Of a DNA stretch of 64,000 nt, positions 61,101 through 64,000 are shown piece by piece. The stretch spans positions 1 to 64,000 of the forward strand of contig DATAVA010000002.1 of the NCBI GenBank assembly GCA_036267975.1, in the 5' to 3' direction. The position numbers were made by a program, and so were the translations under genes. The stretch is from DAIDKA01 sp036267975. GTDB taxonomy: Bacteria; Pseudomonadota; Gammaproteobacteria; Steroidobacterales; Steroidobacteraceae. The notes beneath the pieces were generated by a model. That model worked only from the letters and a program-made list of their open reading frames with translations. It searched no databases and was not told the origin of the DNA. The stretch's first letter is position 1; each line of letters opens with the position of its first letter.

Positions 61101-61205
61101 TCGATCGGTACGCTGTTCACGCTGTTCGTAGTGCCTGCGATGTATATCCTGCTGGGTGAAACCCATTCGCGCGAGAATCAGGCACCGATCGGGACGCCGG
61201 GATAG
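58164..61205 (+). CDS. RND-family multidrug efflux permease (AcrB/MexB/MdtB-like)
   Basis: A 1013-residue proton-driven inner-membrane pump of the HAE1 class. It has the opening FIRRPVLAIVISLFIFVLGM, two large periplasmic loops, and the proton-relay Asp pair in IGLVVDDAIIVVENF (TM4). The C-terminal FxFxx core includes LLGLISKHGILIVQFANEL and GIVLFTGLSIGTLFTLFVVPAMY. Length and helix order match AcrB. Together with the upstream adaptor and NodT channel it makes a complete tripartite pump. Substrate range cannot be inferred. The likely regulators are the adjacent two-component genes, though no operator is visible. Confidence 0.96.
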   Translation: MKLTDLFIRRPVLAIVISLFIFVLGMRAIFSLSITQYPQTESANITINTTYYGADAATVAGFITQPLEAAIAQAQGIEYMSSSSTTGSSSITATLRLNYDSNRALTEISAKVNSVRNQLPPQSQQPVVAIDPGSTTAAMYIGFFTDTLPPNGVTDYLIRVVQPKLDAIPGVQSADVQGARVYALRAWLDPERMAARNVAASDVYTALAANNYLTAVGSTKGQMVSVDLTADTDLHSLDGFRELIVRQQNNTVVRLKDVATVELGAEDYDSGVTWDGRHSVFLAVQNAPKANALQVAQAVRDALPAIQAQLPSGMRAEIVYDTTMFVRSAIREVVKTLGEALLIVTVVIFLFLGTVRATAVPMVAMPLSLVGTFFMMLVLGYSINLLTLLALVLAIGLVVDDAIIVVENFDRHLKAGESPLDSALFAARELGGPILAMTVVLVAAYLPIGFQGGLTGALFTQFAFTLAAAVTVSAVIALTLSPMLCSKLFRGNQKEGKFAEQLDRNFERVRHFYQRALSEWLMTWQVLVGLGAAILCLTIYLFATANSELAPAEDQGVVVAQIQGAPNATFQQMEMYSKQMFDAAASLPEYYGVFQRVAGNSGFGGVLFTPWGDRKRTAAQLQQVLQERWSRIAGAQIAAFQQPALPGSSGLPLQFVITTTESPQNLYEVTEALLARARASGMFFFINSDMKIDKPQATLDVDRELVGDMGLTQQDVGASLGAALGGGYVNYFSISGRSYKVIPQVLQKDRLNPSQVLDYYVHAGDGSLIKARTLATIKTSTVPESINHFQQLNAATISGTPAVSQDAALKYLRDTLQAIAPSGYTADYAGQSRQFILGSGNFTVTLFFALIIVYLALAAQFESFRDPAVILVSVPMALFGAMLFINTGVSTLNIYTQVGLVTLLGLISKHGILIVQFANELQKRGRNKMQAIVEAASVRLRPILMTTAAMVLGVVPLVIASGAGAAGRRSMGIVLFTGLSIGTLFTLFVVPAMYILLGETHSRENQAPIGTPG

Positions 61206-61314
61206 GCAAGAGCAGATTTACTAATGTTAATAACGAATTAGTTACACCGTATTACAATAGGTTCCGCAGGCGGCGCTTCTCACTTGAGAGTGCGCTCGCC
61301 ATGGAGAAACCCAC

Positions 61315-62139
61315 ATGTTCAAGCGTGCTCGCGCAATCCTCGCCGTCCTCGCTGTGGGCATTGTCGGTATCGCCTTCGCTGACACGGACGCCACGCCACA
61401 CCAGATTTATGAAGCCGCGCAGTCGGGCCACATGGCCCAGGCGCAGCAGATGATCGACCAGGTCCTGCGCGATCATCCGCAGAACGCCAAGGCGCACTTC
61501 ATTGCCGCGGAACTGGATGCGCGCATCGGCGACTTCGCGGCCGCGCGCCAGCAGCTGCTCAACGCCAAGCAGCTCGACCCGACGCAGTCCTTCACCAATG
61601 CGAACACGTTGGGTGCACTGGAACGGCAACTGACCGGCATGCGTTCCGTGGCGCCAGGTACCAGTCCGCTGTCCATTGCAACCCGGACGCAGCGCTCGTC
61701 GGTACCGTGGGGCTGGATCTTCGTGTTGGCGCTGGGCGCGTTCGTGGTGTGGAGCATGTTCCGCGGCCGCGCGCAGCGCAGCTTCGGGCAGAACACGCTG
61801 CCGCCGGGCAACCCGGGTGCGCAGCCTGGCTATGGTTACGGACCTTCTTATCCGCCTGCGGGCGGCCCGGGCCTGATGGGTAACCTCGCCGGCGGCCTTG
61901 CCATCGGCGCCGGGGTCGTGGCCGGCGAGGAACTCGTGCGCCACGTCATCGATGGCCGCAGCACCGGCGGCATCGCCCCGAGTGCGGACTTGCATGATCC
62001 GCCGCAGAACCAGGATATGGGCGGCGCTGATTTCGGCGCGCCGGATGGCAGCTCCTGGGGCAATGACAGCGGCGGCGGTGATGCCGGCGGCTGGGGCGGT
62101 GACAGCGGCGGTGGCGGTGGTGGCGGGGACTGGTCCTGA
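61315..62139 (+). CDS. Exported TPR protein with Gly-rich C-terminus
   Basis: A 274-residue protein with a signal peptide (hydrophobic residues 7-22, FADTD). A TPR-like pair follows (residues 30-85: AQQMIDQVLRDHPQNAKAHFIAAEL, ARQQLLNAKQLDP), then a single membrane helix near residues 128-145 (WIFVLALGAFVVWSMF). The tail is Gly/Ser/Asp-rich with a terminal GGGGGGDW. The plan recalls TPM-phosphatase- or YgcG-type proteins, but the catalytic domain is missing. The 109 bases upstream are AT-rich, the likely promoter. Function is unknown. Confidence 0.72.
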   Translation: MFKRARAILAVLAVGIVGIAFADTDATPHQIYEAAQSGHMAQAQQMIDQVLRDHPQNAKAHFIAAELDARIGDFAAARQQLLNAKQLDPTQSFTNANTLGALERQLTGMRSVAPGTSPLSIATRTQRSSVPWGWIFVLALGAFVVWSMFRGRAQRSFGQNTLPPGNPGAQPGYGYGPSYPPAGGPGLMGNLAGGLAIGAGVVAGEELVRHVIDGRSTGGIAPSADLHDPPQNQDMGGADFGAPDGSSWGNDSGGGDAGGWGGDSGGGGGGGDWS

Positions 62140-62189
62140 GGCCGGTAATTTTCCGCCTGGCCGACTGACAAGCCGACTAAACTGTCGCG

Positions 62190-63059
62190 ATGTCATTCCT
62201 GAAAGTCGTGGTCCTTGCCATCGTGCAAGGCTTGGCCGAGCTGTTGCCTGTCTCCAGCTCCGCGCATGTCGTGGTGGCCGAGAAGCTCATGGGACTTGAT
62301 CCATCGGCCCCATCAATGACGCTGCTGCTGGTCATGCTGCACACTGGCACCATGTTTGCCGTCATCGTGTACTTCTGGCGGCGCTGGCGCGCGACCTACT
62401 TTTCCAGCATGGCGCAGTTCAAACGCACGCTCGTCCTAGTCATCGTGGCCACGGCGCTCACCGGCGTCATCGGTGAAGCGCTGAAACTGCTCATCGAGAA
62501 GACCGTCTTTCGCGACGCACCGCATGCGCAGATCGAGGATCTGTTCAGCCACCTGGAACTCATCGCGCCGGCGCTGGCCGCGGCCGGGATCCTGATCCTG
62601 GTGGCCGGCCTGCGCGAGCGTCCGCCGGCACCCACTCCGGCGCCGCCGCTGCCTGACCTCACGGTGCGTCAGGCCACGCTCATTGGCGCCGTCCAGGGCC
62701 TGTGCCTGCCGTTTCGGGGCTTCTCCCGCTCCGGTGCGACCATCTCCACGGGCATGCTCGCCGGGGTCGGCAAGGCGAGTGTCGAGAATTTCAGTTTCGC
62801 GCTCGCCGTCGTGCTCACGCCGGCTGCCGACGCGCGCGAGGTGCTGCGGGTATTGAGCGCGGAACACGAAGGGGGCAGGGCCGCGCTCGCCGCGGCCGGC
62901 GGGCCGAGCCTGGTCGGCATGCTGCTGTCATTCCTGGCGGGCCTCGTCGCATTGAAATGGCTCAGTGGCTGGCTGGAAAACGGTCGCTGGTATCTGTTCG
63001 GAGTGTACTGCCTGGTGGCCGCAGCGGCAGTGGCCGGCCTGTATTTCGCCGGCTACTGA
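62190..63059 (+). CDS. uppP: Undecaprenyl-diphosphate phosphatase
   Basis: A 289-residue membrane phosphatase that recycles undecaprenyl phosphate for peptidoglycan and O-antigen. The first signature reads ELLPVSSSAH near residue 14, where the family usually shows E(F/L)LPISSTGH. The second reads RGFSRSGATIS near residue 174, in place of the PGTSRSGATI typical of BacA/UppP. His, Glu and Arg of the active site are kept. Eight hydrophobic helices are present. An oxygenase-like gene follows 11 bases downstream. Confidence 0.88.
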   Translation: MSFLKVVVLAIVQGLAELLPVSSSAHVVVAEKLMGLDPSAPSMTLLLVMLHTGTMFAVIVYFWRRWRATYFSSMAQFKRTLVLVIVATALTGVIGEALKLLIEKTVFRDAPHAQIEDLFSHLELIAPALAAAGILILVAGLRERPPAPTPAPPLPDLTVRQATLIGAVQGLCLPFRGFSRSGATISTGMLAGVGKASVENFSFALAVVLTPAADAREVLRVLSAEHEGGRAALAAAGGPSLVGMLLSFLAGLVALKWLSGWLENGRWYLFGVYCLVAAAAVAGLYFAGY

Positions 63060-63070
63060 CCCGCGCGGCC

Positions 63071-63688
63071 ATGGCCATTCGGGCGCTGTTTCCGACCCTG
63101 GTTTATGCCGCGCCACTGCGCCGCAGCGGGGCGCAGCAATTCAATCAGCGCCTGTTGCGCGAGTGCCGGCAGCTGCGCGCAGACGATGCGGCGGGGCGCA
63201 CCTGGTCGCGCACCCACTATCCGGGCGGCTACACCTCCTATGGCTCGCAGCACCGGTTGTATGAGATCTCACCGACCTTCGACGCGTTGCGACGATTGCT
63301 CCTGCCGCATGTCGCGGCCTTCGCACGCAGTGTCGAGTGGGATCTGCGCCGCCGCCGGCTTGTGATGACCGACTGCTGGGTCAACATCATGCCGCACCGG
63401 GTGGTGCACGGCCTGCACCTGCATCCGCTGTCGAGCGTCAGCGGCACCTACTACGTGCAAGTGCCCGCGGGATGCCCGGGAATCAAATTTGAAGACCCAC
63501 GGCTGGAGCGCTTCATGGCAGCGCCGCCGCGCCGGAGCGCCTGCAGCATACGCAACCGTCAGTGGGTGACCATGGCGGCGGCGGTGGGCCAGGTGGTTTT
63601 GTTTGAAAGCTGGCTGCGCCACGAAGTCACGCCGAACACGCGTCGCCAGGAGCGCATCAGTGTCAGTTTCAATTTCAACTGGTTTTGA
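63071..63688 (+). CDS. TIGR02466-type putative 2OG-Fe(II) oxygenase
   Basis: A 205-residue double-stranded beta-helix protein. It opens with IRALFPTLVYAAPL, contains WVNIMPHRVVHGLHLHPLSS near residue 120, whose His residues fit an HxH iron motif, then SGTYYVQVP, and near the end a Leu-Arg-His segment and RISVSFNFNWF with a likely 2-oxoglutarate Arg. These match the TIGR02466/PF13759 family. It begins 11 bases after uppP, so the two may be cotranscribed. The substrate is unknown. Confidence 0.8.
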   Translation: MAIRALFPTLVYAAPLRRSGAQQFNQRLLRECRQLRADDAAGRTWSRTHYPGGYTSYGSQHRLYEISPTFDALRRLLLPHVAAFARSVEWDLRRRRLVMTDCWVNIMPHRVVHGLHLHPLSSVSGTYYVQVPAGCPGIKFEDPRLERFMAAPPRRSACSIRNRQWVTMAAAVGQVVLFESWLRHEVTPNTRRQERISVSFNFNWF

Positions 63689-63690
63689 CC

Positions 63691-63730
63691 GATCCGGCTT
63701 TTGATCAACCATAATCCGGTAGGCCGGATC
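63691..63730. repeat. Perfect 8-base inverted repeat after the oxygenase gene
   Basis: GATCCGGC, three bases after the stop codon, and GCCGGATC are exact reverse complements 24 bases apart. No T run follows; a Rho-independent terminator is possible but weak. Confidence 0.45.
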
Positions 63731-63746
63731 ACTATTGTAAACTCAA

Positions 63747-63772
63747 CAGCTGTAGGATCATTTCTACAGCTG
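63747..63772. repeat. Perfect 9-base inverted repeat upstream of the last gene
   Basis: CAGCTGTAG and CTACAGCTG are separated by eight bases (GATCATTT). The 26-base palindrome lies 70 bases before the GTG start of the exported protein at the window end. Its size and spacing fit a dimeric regulator operator or a hairpin in the leader RNA. Confidence 0.6.
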
Positions 63773-63841
63773 GTGGAGTGATCGCGAGCTCGTTACTGCC
63801 CGCGCCGGGAGTATGATTCTGGCCAAGGGGTAACGTGCAAC

Positions 63842-64000
63842 GTGGTGACGACAGTCATTGCAAGAAAGGATTTGGCAGCGCTGGTTCTCGCCGGTGCGGG
63901 CATGTTGGCAGCAGCCACGGTGGCGGCGGGCGGTCCGCAGATCATGATGTACATCACCGTGCCGCTGAATGGCCCCGCACGCAACCACGTATTTGGATTG
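63842..64000 (+). CDS. Exported protein, 3'-truncated by the window
   Basis: GTG at 63842 (or the next codon, GTG 63845) opens a frame with a signal-like segment (ARKDLAALVLAGAGMLAAAT) ending AAGG. The mature start reads PQIMMYITVPLNG, reaching the window edge in frame. Only 53 residues are visible, so no family is assigned. Confidence 0.55.
   Translation, partial: MVTTVIARKDLAALVLAGAGMLAAATVAAGGPQIMMYITVPLNGPARNHVFGL

Overview
The window is high-GC, densely packed chromosomal DNA from a Gram-negative bacterium, most likely a gammaproteobacterium of the Xanthomonadales/Nevskiales/Steroidobacter type. The class assignment rests on the order uvrC-pgsA-tRNA-Gly-tRNA-Cys, a complete System I cytochrome c maturation operon (ccmABCDEFGHI), tamA-tamB, mltA, an LpxL-type acyltransferase and an RND tripartite pump. 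The genus cannot be fixed from sequence alone.

Layout. 1-2.5 kb: end of uvrC, pgsA, and tRNA-Gly and tRNA-Cys behind a clear sigma70-type promoter. 2.6-8.7 kb: a more disturbed stretch with two MacB/FtsX-like permeases lacking an ATPase, two small exported proteins, the C-terminal relic of a short-chain dehydrogenase fused antisense into a lipoprotein gene, a Tat-exported aldo/keto reductase and an intact SDR. 8.7-14.2 kb: envelope proteins, including a run of very small membrane or stress-type proteins (down to 26 residues), an AI-2E-family permease and a GlsB/YeaQ protein. 14.2-25 kb: an orphan FecR-like protein, an AAA+ ATPase, a Tat-exported flavoprotein oxidase, DUF3293, DUF6152 and DUF4279-like proteins, a large unknown exported protein, a tiny SWIM zinc-finger protein, a HIT hydrolase and an LpxL-like acyltransferase. 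25-42 kb: an M16 peptidase, an exported monohaem protein translationally coupled to mltA, an MDR reductase, a transketolase-like enzyme, tamA-tamB, and a coupled operon of ROK kinase, DsbA and methyltransferase.

42.0-43.2 kb is the most unusual part. A 3' fragment of a tRNA-Leu(UAA) gene and an AT-rich pentapeptide-repeat gene with a 150-base internal duplication lie next to a complete tRNA-Leu(UAA) gene interrupted in its anticodon loop by a 234-base group I intron. In E. coli the tRNA-Leu(UAA) gene (leuZ) follows tRNA-Gly and tRNA-Cys. Here that slot is empty, so the Leu(UAA) locus seems to have been moved or replaced.

43.3-50 kb: the ccm operon, with nearly every gene overlapping the next. 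CcmA/B/C/D and CcmE deliver haem, CcmF/H/I ligate it, and CcmG reduces apocytochrome thiols. The window also encodes one likely client, the monohaem protein at 28 kb. CcmC carries Thr where the WWD signature normally has Asp. 50-55 kb: a KGG-repeat protein, then on the minus strand an HDOD response regulator, an OmpR-type regulator, its sensor kinase and a soluble hybrid kinase. 55-61 kb: a NodT/HlyD/AcrB-type efflux operon transcribed away from the signalling genes. 61-64 kb: a TPR protein, UppP, a TIGR02466-type 2OG-Fe(II) oxygenase, two perfect inverted repeats and the start of an exported protein cut by the window edge.

All calls come from reading the sequence and recalling family signatures. 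No database search was run.
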